Source of the DNA: an uncultured Cohaesibacter sp.
Lineage (GTDB): Bacteria; Pseudomonadota; Alphaproteobacteria; Rhizobiales; Cohaesibacteraceae
Assembly: GCF_963676485.1 (NCBI RefSeq)
Contig: NZ_OY781114.1
Span: forward strand, 3,178,501-3,242,500
DNA: 64,000 nucleotides
Direction of reading: 5' to 3'
The notes under the pieces were generated by a model. It was given only the letters and a program-made list of their open reading frames with translations. It ran no database searches and had not been told where the DNA came from. Of this stretch, positions 46,830 to 56,434 are shown in pieces. The translations under genes were made by a program, and so were the position numbers. Positions within the stretch are counted from its first letter, which is position 1. The number at the start of each line of letters is the position of its first letter.

Positions 46830-47127
46830 ATGCCCTTTTTGAAAGTTTGTGCCTTCAAAGGGGCAAGTCGGGCGGTACAAAAGTCTTATGCGTGGCTATC
46901 TTATCTCTTGCCAGATAAGTGTATTTCAATATTATCGGGATTAAGTGCGTCAGTTACAAGGAAAAAGGATGAAAATTGCCTGAATCTGTGAGAAGCAGGT
47001 CGAAGTCGCTTTTGGTTCACGGGATTTTTACCCCGAGGTTATTGAATTGTAGCTTACCAAATCCCGAATTCGGGTTAAGACGAATTTGCTGAAATATGCC
47101 CGGCAGCGGGCTGGAGAAAAATAGAAC

Positions 47128-47487
47128 ATGTCGCAGATTTTGCTTGCTGAAGACGACAATGACATGCGCCGCTTCCTTTCGCGTGCGTTGCAGAATGCGG
47201 GATATGAAGTGGTCTCGTTTGATAACGGGAAAAGCGCATATGACCGGTTGCGAGAAGAACCGTTCACCTTGTTGCTTACCGATATCGTTATGCCGGAAAT
47301 GGATGGTATCGAATTGGCGCGACGGGCAACCGAGCTGGATCCGGACCTGAAAGTGATGTTCATCACGGGATTCGCCGCTGTGGCGTTGAACCCGGATAGC
47401 AATACGCCCAAAGATGCCAAGGTGCTTTCGAAGCCTTTCCATTTGCGGGATCTGGTCAATGAAGTTAGCAAGATGCTGGCCGCCTGA
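47128..47487 (+). CDS. cpdR: CpdR-type single-domain response regulator
   Basis: Receiver-only protein of 119 residues: acidic pocket AEDDND near residue 7-12, phospho-acceptor Asp52 in LLTDIVMPEMDG, FITGFAAVAL and the conserved Lys in VLSKPFH. In Caulobacter and rhizobia CpdR in its unphosphorylated state brings substrates to the ClpXP protease and is controlled by CckA-ChpT. Its place beside tRNA-Val is a common alphaproteobacterial arrangement. Confidence 0.93.
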   Translation: MSQILLAEDDNDMRRFLSRALQNAGYEVVSFDNGKSAYDRLREEPFTLLLTDIVMPEMDGIELARRATELDPDLKVMFITGFAAVALNPDSNTPKDAKVLSKPFHLRDLVNEVSKMLAA

Positions 47488-47655
47488 ACCGGCGCATCTT
47501 GGGCATAGGGCACCAATCGGGGCTGTTGATATTTATGGTTTTTCACAGCTTCAATGCCCATTGATGACAGAATTGTAAAAGGGGGTTGCAATCCCTCTTT
47601 GAGGGCGGTAGAAGCCTTCTCACCGCACAGGCTGAACTAACAGCCAACCAAGGAT

Positions 47656-47730
47656 GGGCGTATAGCTCAGCGGGAGAGCACTTCGTTGACATCGAAGGGG
47701 TCACTGGTTCAATCCCAGTTACGCCCACCA
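47656..47730 (+). tRNA. tRNA-Val (GAC)
   Basis: Full cloverleaf: acceptor GGGCGTA/TACGCCC, D-stem GCTC/GAGC, anticodon stem CTTCG/CGAAG with loop TTGACAT (anticodon GAC), T-stem CTGG/CCAG with TTCAATC loop, and encoded CCA at 47728-47730. A degenerate integrase lies 184 bp further on, so the 3' end is the probable attachment site of the island. Confidence 0.97.
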
Positions 47731-47913
47731 TCCTTTCCTCAATGAAAACAATACTATAGATTTTCGGGCCGCCTCTGTGACGAAGTTCCCTGTGGTTCAT
47801 CGTGAACCGGTTGTTCAAGAGACCCTTCTGTTTTCCATTTTGCATGGGAAAAGAGGGATGTTTCCAGTTAGATAACACTGGAGTGGCCATATCTTCTGGT
47901 TGGATTCGCCGGA

Positions 47914-48874
47914 TCATTCCTCTATGTCCAATTCTGTAGCTTTCGCGGTCTTTCGAAGATATTCCGGTGAATATTTCGCGTATACCTTTTCTGTGATCCG
48001 CGTATCGGAATGGCCAAGAAACTGTGCGATCTCTGACATGGGTCGACCTGCTTCTGCCATCCAGACAGCAGCACTATGACGGAAAAGATGGGCCGGTAAC
48101 CCTTTTGAGACCAGCCTTGGCCGACGCGGTCGCCAACGAGCGTTTGAGGGATTTTACTGGTTTGTCACCCCACGTAATGACATGTTCGGTCATCGCCTTG
48201 GGCTTTGCCTCGAGGAGTGCATTATAAACGGTGTCATTCGTGGGCACCACCGCACGGCCCTTACGCCTTTGAAGATCTTCTGGTTGCTTAAAATTGATCT
48301 GTCGCCGTTCAAAATCGCAACGATCCCAGGTCAGTTCTGAAACTGCTCCGATCCTCGCTCCTGTAGCGCTCATAATCGCAATGGCCAGCTTAACATGGGG
48401 TTTGGTCGCGCATTCGATGAGCGTTTTGACTTCGGCTTTTTTGAGGTATCTGTCGACAGGGGCTGGTTTCTTAGGTCGATGGATATATGGAGCCTTCTTG
48501 ATCCAGTCGTTTTTCTCGCCGAAAATCATCACTGTGCTAAGATGACCGAGTTCTGTCCAAATCGTCCCATCTGCTTTGCCTGCAGCCCGACGGGTTTCGA
48601 TATGGTCTGTACAGGTTTTCCTTTTTATCAGATTTGGCAAAAGATAGCCAAAATGCTGTCCAAGAGCTTTCCATGTATGTTCCATGGTCTCGAGAACTGC
48701 TTTGCCCTCGTTCTCTTGCACATACTCCTTTACGGCTTCGATTGGGATACGGAATTGTTTTTTGCCTAAGCGGAACGCTGACAGTTTGCCCTCGTTGATC
48801 GTCTCGATGACAAGGGTTTTGGAGCATTGCCAACGTTCTGAGAGTTGTTACGGGGTGAGGGGCTGACTATCCAT
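47914..48874 (-). pseudogene. Tyrosine recombinase (phage/island integrase), two inactivating changes
   Basis: Reading leftward from ATG 48874 the frame gives MDSQPLTP then a TAA (48850-48848) where Gln would be expected. It continues in frame with an excisionase-like HTH (LSERWQCSKTLVIETINEGK) and the core domain with catalytic Arg in TGARIGAVSELTW. An extra base in an A-run near 48103-48106 shifts the frame. The C-terminal HLFRHSAAVWMAEAG, LGHSDTRITEKVY part with the rest of the active site lies in another frame and ends at 47914. Both lesions together indicate a dead gene. Confidence 0.88.
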
Positions 48875-48907
48875 TTGCTGGCCTTCCAAGACACTTTCTC
48901 GGCGAAT

Positions 48908-48921
48908 GGCCCTGTCGCAAA
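48908..48921 (+). repeat. Left terminal inverted repeat of the IS6-family element
   Basis: GGCCCTGTCGCAAA resembles the GGCACTGTTGCAAA terminal repeat of IS6-family elements. It lies 83 bp before the transposase start. A matching right repeat is not seen near the truncated end at about 49.5 kb. Confidence 0.65.
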
Positions 48922-48990
48922 CTCTTGTCGTTAACCAGGATTTGAGATTTGTGCGGTGAGAAGGTGCTCCGATTTATTGACGGAGCGTCG

Positions 48991-49522
48991 TATGATTCTC
49001 AATGCCATTGCCGAAAGACTGAAGCAGAAATCAAAGAATGATTTCAAAGGCAGACAATTTGAGGCATGGCTGATCATTCAGGCGGTGTCCTGGTACCTGC
49101 GTTACCCGCTGAGCTATCGTGATCTGGAAGAAATGTTCCTTGAGCGTGGCTTCGCTGTTGATCACAGTAGCATCAACCGTTGGGTCTTGGCCTATGCTCC
49201 TCTGATCGAGAAACGGTTGCGTCGGTTTCGAAAACCCCATTGTGGTTCTATCCGGGTAGATGAAACCTATATCAAGGTGCGCGGGGGCTGGAAATTCCTG
49301 TGCCGGGCCATAGAGAAACATGGGAATCCGGTTGATTTCCTGCTCACCGCTAAGCGAGACCTTGGTGCTGCAAAGCGTTTCTTCAACAAAATGCTCAAGG
49401 ATGCGCCGCTTCTGTCTCCGGGCAAGATCGGCACAGACGGCGCTAACACATTCCCGTCAGCGATCAAACAATCAGTCGATCAGGGTCAAATCAACCGTAT
49501 AAGAGCAGGGGGAAGGCACTAG
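48991..49522 (+). pseudogene. IS6-family transposase, 3' truncated
   Basis: From ATG 48991 the reading matches IS6 transposases (FKGRQFEAWLIIQAVSWYLRY, SYRDLEEMFLERG, then IRVDETYIKVRGGW with the first catalytic Asp and KIGTDGANTFPSAIK with the second). Similarity stops near 49490 and the third catalytic residue, Glu, is missing. The last residues run into the end of the luxR gene. The element is therefore a dead left part. Confidence 0.88.
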
Positions 49523-50235
49523 ATATAACCCAGCTTGATGGCCAAAGCGACAGCCTGAATCTTGTTGCTGGCTCCAAGTTTCAGGCAACTGTTTGAAATG
49601 TGGTAATTCACGGTGGGCGCTGAAAGGCCCATATGCTTGGCCGTAGCGTCACTGGAACAGCCTTCAGCTGCCCAACACAGAACTTCCTGTTCACGTGATG
49701 TCAGGTGTACGGGCTGATTGTCGTTTCTACCAAAGAGAATTCGGACGGCGGCTGCATGAAACTGGGCAGAGAAAAATTGCAACAGTTCTTCATTTTCGCT
49801 GACAAGCCCTTTCACATCTGACTGATCTTTGCAGCAAACCGTTAGGCCTCCAAAGTCACCTTCGGGACCAGCTGTGGGAATGGCATAGCCTTCAAATAGA
49901 CCGAAAGCCCGGGCTTCGTGCATCACAGCGCGTTCTGCTTTCTTCATAGGCTTGAATGACTCTTGCTGCCCCCAAAAAAAGGGTAAGCGCGACTTCTTGT
50001 AAATCAGTGCCACCGGATCATAATATTTATAATTGCGCTTGATATATCGACTGACCCATTCATCCGGGTAGTTGGTGAGAATGACTTCATCACGTGTCTT
50101 ATTCCTGGTTGGTGGGCGCAGAAGCAAGTATGCAAAATGGTTACAACCCAATGACTTGCAAAATGCCGTTCCCTTCGCAATCAACTCCACCCGAGAGGTT
50201 GCTTTGCGTGTATCGAATTTATCATAGTTGATCAC
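49519..50235 (-). CDS. LuxR family regulator with intact acyl-homoserine-lactone pocket (solo)
   Basis: Protein of 238 residues: autoinducer-binding domain at about 15-165, GerE/LuxR helix-turn-helix at about 175-235 (LTSREQEVLCWAAEGCSSDATA, TVNYHISNSCLKLG). All six residues usual for acyl-HSL binders are visible: Tyr and Trp in YPDEW, Tyr in SRYIKR, Asp-Pro in YYDPV, Trp in LPFFWG and Gly in LFEGYAIP. No luxI synthase is in the window. It is divergent from a large autotransporter across 112 bp, its likely target. Confidence 0.9.
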   Translation of the reverse strand: MINYDKFDTRKATSRVELIAKGTAFCKSLGCNHFAYLLLRPPTRNKTRDEVILTNYPDEWVSRYIKRNYKYYDPVALIYKKSRLPFFWGQQESFKPMKKAERAVMHEARAFGLFEGYAIPTAGPEGDFGGLTVCCKDQSDVKGLVSENEELLQFFSAQFHAAAVRILFGRNDNQPVHLTSREQEVLCWAAEGCSSDATAKHMGLSAPTVNYHISNSCLKLGASNKIQAVALAIKLGYI

Positions 50236-50347
50236 AAGTTGTATTCCTCACGAATAGGTGTCTCAATTTCATAAACCTTAATAGTTTCCTAAAGTGCTTA
50301 TACTTGACACAATATCTTGAGCTAAAATCAGCAAAATAGGAAGCATT

Positions 50348-53300
50348 ATGAAAATAAAGCCAGATTGTTACTCTGCCGAAGCCCGTGTTAGAGCCAAAGC
50401 GCTACGCATAGTTGTGCCTTCTATGCTATTTACGTCTTTGCTTGGCAGTACTGCGCTTTGTTCCTTTTTGGTTGTGATACCAGAGCGTGCTCATTCCGCC
50501 GATCTGTTTGTTGGACAGATGAATTCGGAAGAAATTCATAATGTTTCTGGAAACGAAGTCTATACAGACTTTTATGTTAGCAATCTCACTGGCGAGATCG
50601 GACGCGTCAATATTCATGGCGGATCGATATTGACCACCGGAGTGGGAGCCTCTGTTGTTGGCGCTCAAAGCAATGCTGTCGGGACTGTCGATATTTCTGG
50701 GTCGGGGTCACAATGGAACGCCAGCGGGGATGCTAGTGGCTGGACCTTTTTAGGCTATGCGGGGAACGCAACTCTTTCGATTTCCAACGGTGGCTCTGTC
50801 TCCATGAATCGGGCATGGCTGGCGAATGAGAGTGGAAGCAGTGCCGATGTTACGGTGTCGGATAGTGGATCTAAATGGCATCTGGATGGAGATATCCTGA
50901 TAGGAAATTCCGGTGCAGCCAGCGTGACAATCAAAGATGGAGCCATTTTTGAAAATAGTGGTGTTGCGATCGGAGGACCGTCCTACGCTTCCGACGCGAC
51001 AGGCAGTGGTTCACTGACCATAACCGGCTCAGGGACAACCTGGACCAACAGCGCTGGGGTTTCTGTTGCTAGGGGTGCAAACGCTACAGGTGATCTGACG
51101 ATCTCGGATGGCGCTGTCGCGACGATAGCGAATGGGCTTTATGCTTTTACAGGAGCTACAGTTCTAGTTACCGGAGACGGCACAAACGTCACGATTGGAG
51201 ACAAAAACAACGATTCTTCAACCCAATGGTTTAGTTTCACCGGTGGAACGGCAACCGTCTCCGATGGAGCCTATCTATATACTGATGGCGGGTATATCGG
51301 GGGGAGCGGTACTGAGGCCTCGACTATGACTGTTACAGGGGCTAATACTGTTTGGAATACCACGCAACGCATTTATGTTGCAGGTGATGATGGCGGCACC
51401 GGAGGAGGCAATGGCACTCTGACCATTTCCGATGGTGCTTCTGTCAGTTCGGCAACGATTGGTGCCGGGTTGGACGAAGATTCGACCGGGGTCATCACCA
51501 TCTCAGGATCTGACACATCTGTTCACGCTAAAGCTGTTCCAGTCCTTGATGCCCTTGGTAATTTTTATGTGGCCTATGCGGGCGACGGGACGGTCACCTT
51601 GTCCGACAGTGCGACACTGAGTGTCGATAATGAGCTTCGCATCGCGAGAGTTTCAGGTAGCACCGGAACGCTCAATATTGGCGCTGCAAGAGGATTAGAC
51701 GCAGCATCCGCAGGCCAGATTGTCGCCCCAAAAGTGGTTTTTGGGGAAGGTGTGGGTAGCATTGTCTTCAATCATAGGGATAGCAATTATACCTTTGCGC
51801 CAGCTATGAGCGGCGCTGGTGATATCGATTTCTATGCGGGCAAGACCATCCTGACGGGGGACAGTTCCGGCTTCACCGGGACAACGGATGTCAATGGGGG
51901 GACCTTGCTTGTCAATAATGCACTGGGAGGTGATTTGACGGTGCATGCAGACGGCATCCTCGGCGGTGTGGGATCTGTATCCGGGGTTACCCTAGCGTCT
52001 GGCGCAACCATCACACCAGGCAATTCCATTGGTACCTTAACGGTCAATGGCAATCTGGAGTTTGGCTCGGGGGCCTCCTATGAGGTCGAGGTCGACAAGG
52101 ATGGGCATTCGGACAAAATCGTCTCTACCGGTGCGGTTACCATCGACAAAGGTGCTACCCTGAAGGTTCTGGCCGAGAATGGCACCGATGATGGCTCAAC
52201 ATATGCGGCCAATACCGATTATGCTATTCTCTCCGCAGCTTCTCTTTCTGGCTCATTCGGGACGGTTACTGAGAACTTCGCCTATCTTGATGCCTCCGTT
52301 GCTTATAGCGGTACGGACGCAACCTTGACCCTCAGTCGAGCCAATTCCTTTTCAGTTCAAGCAAAAACACCCAATCAGCATAGGGTCGCCGATATTGTCG
52401 AGAAGCTTGGAGGCGGTAATGACCTCTATCAGGCTGTTGAGACCCTACCTGATGGTGAACCGGCAAGCGCTCTCAATCAGCTAACCGGCGAGCAACATTC
52501 CAATGTGCAAGGTGTTCTGGTCACCAATATTACCCCGGACCGTAATGCAGCTAATCAACGTCTGCGCACCTCGATGGGCGGCATTGGTGGCTCAGGAAAT
52601 CAGGTTTCCTATGGCTTCCATGGTGAGGCGGATGATATCCCCCTGTCCACCACCCTCACACCACAAATGTGGGTTCAGGCCTTCGGCGGCTGGGGGGAGG
52701 TTGGCTCCACAGCCAACACAGCCCGGATCACCCATCAGAGCAGAGGTTTCCTGGTTGGTATGGATGCCGAAATCTGGAGCGGTTGGCGCACAGGCGTGTT
52801 TGGTGGTTATTCCTCAACGAATAGCAAGACAGAAGGAGCCAACTCTTCAAGCGACATCGATAATTATCATGCTGGTGCTTATGTCGGCACACAATGGGAA
52901 ATATTCGATGGCCTTGTCGATCTCAATTTTGGTGCCTCGACCATTTGGCATCAGGTTGAAACGGATCGCAGTGTTGCCTTCACCGGTTTTAGTGATCATC
53001 TCAAATCCGACTATGATGCGGCCACATCGCAGGCCTTTGCCGAGGTTGGCTATACCTATGAGCTTGGGCGGGCCCGTTTGCAGCCCTTTGCTGGTACGGT
53101 TCTCATCCATCAATGGTCTGATGGCTTCACAGAGCGCGGTGGAGCAGCGGCTCTGAGTGCCAGTTCGAGTGATGAGGTGATTGGGATGACATCACTTGGT
53201 GTTCGCGGAGATGTTCTTGTTGGGCGGTTCAACGGAGTTGAGGCAGCATTAAGTGGCTCGGCCACCTGGCAGCACGCCCTTGGTGATGTTGACAGTTCTA

Positions 53301-53497
53301 ACAGCATGCGCTTTGCATCTGGTGGAGAGGCCTTTTCTGTGGCAGGAGCGCCGATTGACCGGGATGCAGTCTTCATTGAGACGGGGCTGTCATTCACGCG
53401 CGGTTCAGATCTTTCCATTGGCGTCGCCTATCAGGGCACTTATGGAGAGAATGCCCGCGAACATGGCTTCAAGGCAGGCTTCAAGTATCAGTTCTAA
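50348..53497 (+). CDS. Autotransporter with beta-helical passenger and C-terminal barrel
   Basis: Protein of 1049 residues. A long signal region (IVVPSMLFTSLLGSTALCSFLVV) is followed by a Gly/Ser/Thr-rich passenger at about 55-620 built of beta-helix repeats (VTVSDSGSKWHLDGDILIGN, SLTITGSGTTWTNSAGVSVA, LTISDGASVSSATIGAG). The autotransporter barrel covers about 775-1049 (MWVQAFGGWGEVG) and ends in Phe (FKYQF), the usual Bam signal. It is a surface or secreted adhesin-like protein. AGGA lies 8 nt before the start. Confidence 0.93.
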   Translation: MKIKPDCYSAEARVRAKALRIVVPSMLFTSLLGSTALCSFLVVIPERAHSADLFVGQMNSEEIHNVSGNEVYTDFYVSNLTGEIGRVNIHGGSILTTGVGASVVGAQSNAVGTVDISGSGSQWNASGDASGWTFLGYAGNATLSISNGGSVSMNRAWLANESGSSADVTVSDSGSKWHLDGDILIGNSGAASVTIKDGAIFENSGVAIGGPSYASDATGSGSLTITGSGTTWTNSAGVSVARGANATGDLTISDGAVATIANGLYAFTGATVLVTGDGTNVTIGDKNNDSSTQWFSFTGGTATVSDGAYLYTDGGYIGGSGTEASTMTVTGANTVWNTTQRIYVAGDDGGTGGGNGTLTISDGASVSSATIGAGLDEDSTGVITISGSDTSVHAKAVPVLDALGNFYVAYAGDGTVTLSDSATLSVDNELRIARVSGSTGTLNIGAARGLDAASAGQIVAPKVVFGEGVGSIVFNHRDSNYTFAPAMSGAGDIDFYAGKTILTGDSSGFTGTTDVNGGTLLVNNALGGDLTVHADGILGGVGSVSGVTLASGATITPGNSIGTLTVNGNLEFGSGASYEVEVDKDGHSDKIVSTGAVTIDKGATLKVLAENGTDDGSTYAANTDYAILSAASLSGSFGTVTENFAYLDASVAYSGTDATLTLSRANSFSVQAKTPNQHRVADIVEKLGGGNDLYQAVETLPDGEPASALNQLTGEQHSNVQGVLVTNITPDRNAANQRLRTSMGGIGGSGNQVSYGFHGEADDIPLSTTLTPQMWVQAFGGWGEVGSTANTARITHQSRGFLVGMDAEIWSGWRTGVFGGYSSTNSKTEGANSSSDIDNYHAGAYVGTQWEIFDGLVDLNFGASTIWHQVETDRSVAFTGFSDHLKSDYDAATSQAFAEVGYTYELGRARLQPFAGTVLIHQWSDGFTERGGAAALSASSSDEVIGMTSLGVRGDVLVGRFNGVEAALSGSATWQHALGDVDSSNSMRFASGGEAFSVAGAPIDRDAVFIETGLSFTRGSDLSIGVAYQGTYGENAREHGFKAGFKYQF

Positions 53498-53514
53498 GAT
53501 TTCAGAACTTGCGT

Positions 53515-53536
53515 GGCTGTCTCTTCGGGGACAGCT
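53515..53536 (+). terminator. Weak hairpin after the autotransporter gene
   Basis: GGCTGTC/GACAGCT stem with one G-T pair, 17 bp after the stop; only scattered T residues follow. Confidence 0.35.
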
Positions 53537-53616
53537 GCCTTCCTCCCACGCGCCGATGCTGCAATCGCAGGGAATGTAAGCTTTGAGAAAGCACATTGGC
53601 GCCACCTTTCGTTGTA

Positions 53617-53682
53617 CGAACTGCAGGAATGCAGAAGTCATTCTGAGGCAGATGTCAGCTGGCGAGAGCCCGGTAATGGGAT
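53617..53682. repeat. Copy 1 of a degenerate 65-bp intergenic repeat
   Basis: This stretch matches 59294-59359 at roughly three of four positions, with exact runs such as TGAGGCAGATGT. The two copies flank the accessory segment between the IS110 remnant and the antitoxin gene. They look like remnants of one lost element. Confidence 0.5.
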
Positions 53683-53779
53683 GTACCGGCTGCTTCCCCC
53701 AACTCAGCAGGTTATAGTTTGACTGTTTCACCTGCAGATTAGGAGAAGTGGCCTGACGAAGAAAGCAATTGATGCATTG

Positions 53780-54571
53780 ATGTCGATTGGTATCGATATC
53801 GGCAAAGACACGTTCCATCTGGTTGGCTTTGATTACGATGGCCAACTTGTTCTGCGCAAGAAGATCAAACGACTTGCCTTGCTGCAGACCTTTGAGAATC
53901 TTCCAAGATGCGTTGTCGGCATGGAAGCATGCCTGAGCGCCCACTTTGTCAGTTGATCCTTGCGCAAACCCGGGTTCAAATCTCGGATTATCCCTGCCAT
54001 TTCTGATTGAACAGGGCATTACGGTTCGCAAGGGGCTGCGGGCTTTGAAGAATTCATTCGAAGCCATTTTGGAGCAGCGCAAAGATGAGATATCGCCCCG
54101 GATGCGCAAAATCCTGTTTGGTCTCTATGGAGACTGCCTTTGGCTTGATGACAGGATTGAAGCCGTTTCCAATGAGATTGAAGAGATCAGCCAGAGGAAA
54201 GAAAACGGCATCAATGTTATGACGATCCTCGGTGTCGGCCCAATGATCGCGGTCGCGATTTTGCTGCATGGGTTGGTCTGGTTCCAAGGCAATATAGCAC
54301 TGGAGGTCGAACGATCCTTGGTCGAATATCCAAGAGGGGCAGTCGATATTTGCGCATGCTCTTCGTTCAGGCAGCAAGGGTCATCCTGATGAGGACCAAT
54401 CGATGGCCTGACTTCAGTTTTGGGGAATGGCTAACACGAGCAGCAGAACGAATGCATCGCAACAAGTTGGCTGCGGCTTTGGCCAATAAGCTGGCCCGGA
54501 TGGCCAGGAGTATCCTCAAACACAAAACGACGTTTGACGCGCCAAGAAATGCGGTCGTGATTGGCATCTGA
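53780..54571 (+). pseudogene. IS110-family transposase remnant
   Basis: The frame from ATG 53780 (MSIGIDIGKDTFHLVGFD, VVGMEACLSAHFVS) stops at TGA after about 58 codons. The rest shifts frame, lacks the middle (residues after IIPA jump to FLIEQGITVRKG) and runs as EQRKDEISPRMRKIL and IGVGPMIAVA-like parts. A third frame gives the C-terminal RYLRMLFVQAARVIL, GEWLTRAAERMHRNKLA. One deletion and at least two frameshifts make it inactive. Confidence 0.88.
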
Positions 54572-54983
54572 AACCATTCTCGACCTCAAAGGAGTTCGCG
54601 ATAGGCTGAATGCATGGAACGGAAACATTACGCCCCCAGAATCTGACGGCCCTTTCGGTCAACATGGACCTTACCGCTAATGAGATCACGGTGCGAGCGT
54701 AACCCCAACATGGCCACGACCCGCGTCTCGATCAAAAGGCCGGATACATATGAGCGACTTCCTGCGACATGCAAAGAAATCTCTTGCGAACAGCAGCCGG
54801 TACATACATTTGGGCCGCGACTGCAAATGATGATAGCTAATTGGTGATGCTTGGCATCAGTCTGCTTTGAGCCCTCTTGCACAGAATGATCCACTGCTCA
54901 CGAACGGCGGAATTGGAGGATCGCGCAGAAATTGTGGTTGATCTGCACCCGGCTTTTGCTGCGTAGTGGCCCAATTCCCACAA
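54572..54983. other. Degenerate intergenic region after the IS110 remnant
   Basis: A 412-bp stretch without a recognisable gene. A leftward frame of 88 codons (54628-54894) has no family pattern. Short pieces such as TGTACCGGCTGCT also occur near 53686, so the region may be debris of earlier insertions. Confidence 0.4.
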
Positions 54984-55718
54984 CTACCAGGGCAGGCGTC
55001 CATATGTGGCGAAATACCCGCCGGTTACGCCATCCTCCTCCGACAGGGCCAGCCGGACAGCTTCAGCCGCGCCTTGCGGGATAGTCTGGTGTCCTTGGTA
55101 ACCGTTGATATTGGTCGCAGTAAAGCCAGGGTCGGCGGCGTTGACCCGGATGCCGGAATCTTTGAGCGCGGCGGCAAGCTGCACAGTGAGCATGTTGACG
55201 GCCGCCTTTGAGGCACTGTACCCGATGAGCTTGTAGCGTGCGTATTCCCAGTCCGGATCGCTATTGAGCGTCATGGACCCAAGGCCACTGGAGAGATTGA
55301 TGATCCGTGCCGAGCTCCCTTTTCTCAAGAGTGGCAGCATGGCTTGGGTGACGGACAGAGTCCCCAGGAAATTCGTCTCGACAACACGTCTGACGGCGCC
55401 GAGTTCGGCATGCTCCGGGCTGCCATCCCTCGGGTCGCTGATACCAGCATTGTTGATCAGAATTTTGAGTGCCCCTTCGCGGCTCCGAATATCGGCGGCG
55501 GCCTGATCCGCGGACCCCGGGTCGGTCAAGTCGATATGCAGGTACCGCGCGACAATACCCTCATCTGCAAGTTTGTGTGCCGCTTCTCCTCCACGCTCCC
55601 GATTGCGGGCGCCGATGATGATCTGCAGTCCTGCTTGTCCGAGCTGGCGGGCGATCTCAAATCCAATACCCTTGTTGGCCCCTGTAATGAGGGCGGATGC
55701 TCCGGCTGATACTCCCAT
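54984..55718 (-). CDS. SDR family oxidoreductase (carbonyl-reductase-like)
   Basis: Enzyme of 244 residues from ATG 55718, chosen for its AAAGGA ribosome site; the upstream TTG at 55736 overlaps that site. It has LITGANKGIGFEIARQL, NNAGISDP near residue 87, NLSSGLGSM and GYSASKAAVNML with the catalytic Tyr-Lys. The spacing is like plant/bacterial carbonyl reductases. It is divergent from a TetR regulator, 80 bp apart, so it is the likely target of that regulator. Confidence 0.9.
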   Translation of the reverse strand: MGVSAGASALITGANKGIGFEIARQLGQAGLQIIIGARNRERGGEAAHKLADEGIVARYLHIDLTDPGSADQAAADIRSREGALKILINNAGISDPRDGSPEHAELGAVRRVVETNFLGTLSVTQAMLPLLRKGSSARIINLSSGLGSMTLNSDPDWEYARYKLIGYSASKAAVNMLTVQLAAALKDSGIRVNAADPGFTATNINGYQGHQTIPQGAAEAVRLALSEEDGVTGGYFATYGRLPW

Positions 55719-55754
55719 GTTGGTTCCTTTAGTCAAGTTTTTGAAGTATAGGGT

Positions 55755-55768
55755 TATGATGCATGATA
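55755..55768. promoter_or_regulatory. Imperfect palindrome between SDR and TetR genes
   Basis: TATGATGCATGATA matches its reverse complement at 12 of 14 places and lies in the 80-bp divergent gap, the expected place for the TetR operator. The match is too short for certainty. Confidence 0.35.
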
Positions 55769-55798
55769 TGAATTATCCTTCAGTTTTGGAATTCGCAT

Positions 55799-56434
55799 AT
55801 GAAAAGATGCTCCGGTCAGGCGCTAACCGCCCGTAAACAGCCCCGTCAGGCGCGCGCACGCCTCACAGTCGATGCCATTTTTGAGGCAACCATTCAGGTA
55901 TTGCTGTCGGAAGGTCTTTCAGCTTTGACGACCACCCGGGTCGCAGAAAGGGCTGGCGTATCGGTTGGCACCTTGTACCAATATTTTCCGCAGAAGCAGG
56001 CTCTTCTGTTTGCCTTGCTTCAACGCCATCTCGAAGCCGTCGCAGATGCTGTGTCTACAACATGCACGCGTTGCCTTGGCATGTCCCTGGGCGACATGTC
56101 TGACGCGCTGGTCAAGGGATTTCTGGACGCGAAGACGCAGGATATTGCCACCACGCGGGCACTTTATATGGTTGCCGCGGAACTAGACACAGACGACCTT
56201 CTGGGCACCATCGCCCAGCGCAATCATGCAGCGATCCGCACGCTCCTGTTGAGCGCCAAGGGTGTCACATTCGACAGACCTGACGCGGTCGCCTTTACCC
56301 TTCGTGCGACACTCGCCGGGGCGACACGCGCTGTGTTGGAGCGCGATGCCACGCCCGAGGATCTAACCGCCTTGCAGCAGGAATTGCCCTTGCTTTGCAG
56401 AGCCTACCTGGTTGCACGGTCTAATCCTCTCTGA
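55799..56434 (+). CDS. TetR/AcrR family regulator
   Basis: Regulator of 211 residues with the N-terminal DNA-binding domain at about 18-65 (ARLTVDAIFEATIQVLLSEG, TTTRVAERAGVSVGTLYQYFPQKQALL) and a C-terminal effector domain. It is divergent from the SDR gene. The ligand is unknown; the pair is a typical small-molecule-responsive detoxification module. Confidence 0.92.
   Translation: MKRCSGQALTARKQPRQARARLTVDAIFEATIQVLLSEGLSALTTTRVAERAGVSVGTLYQYFPQKQALLFALLQRHLEAVADAVSTTCTRCLGMSLGDMSDALVKGFLDAKTQDIATTRALYMVAAELDTDDLLGTIAQRNHAAIRTLLLSAKGVTFDRPDAVAFTLRATLAGATRAVLERDATPEDLTALQQELPLLCRAYLVARSNPL

Noticed and set aside
47543-47917. Leftward frame of 124 codons over tRNA-Val
   Set aside because: It reads antisense through the tRNA and gives the well-known false product of such genes (GVTGIEPVTPSMS).
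48100-48107. Programmed frameshift in the integrase
   Set aside because: The extra base in an A-run could be read as a slippery site, but the separate nonsense codon at 48850-48848 makes decay the simpler explanation.
54628-54894. Leftward frame of 88 codons with several Cys
   Set aside because: No domain pattern and it lies in IS debris; not supported as a gene.
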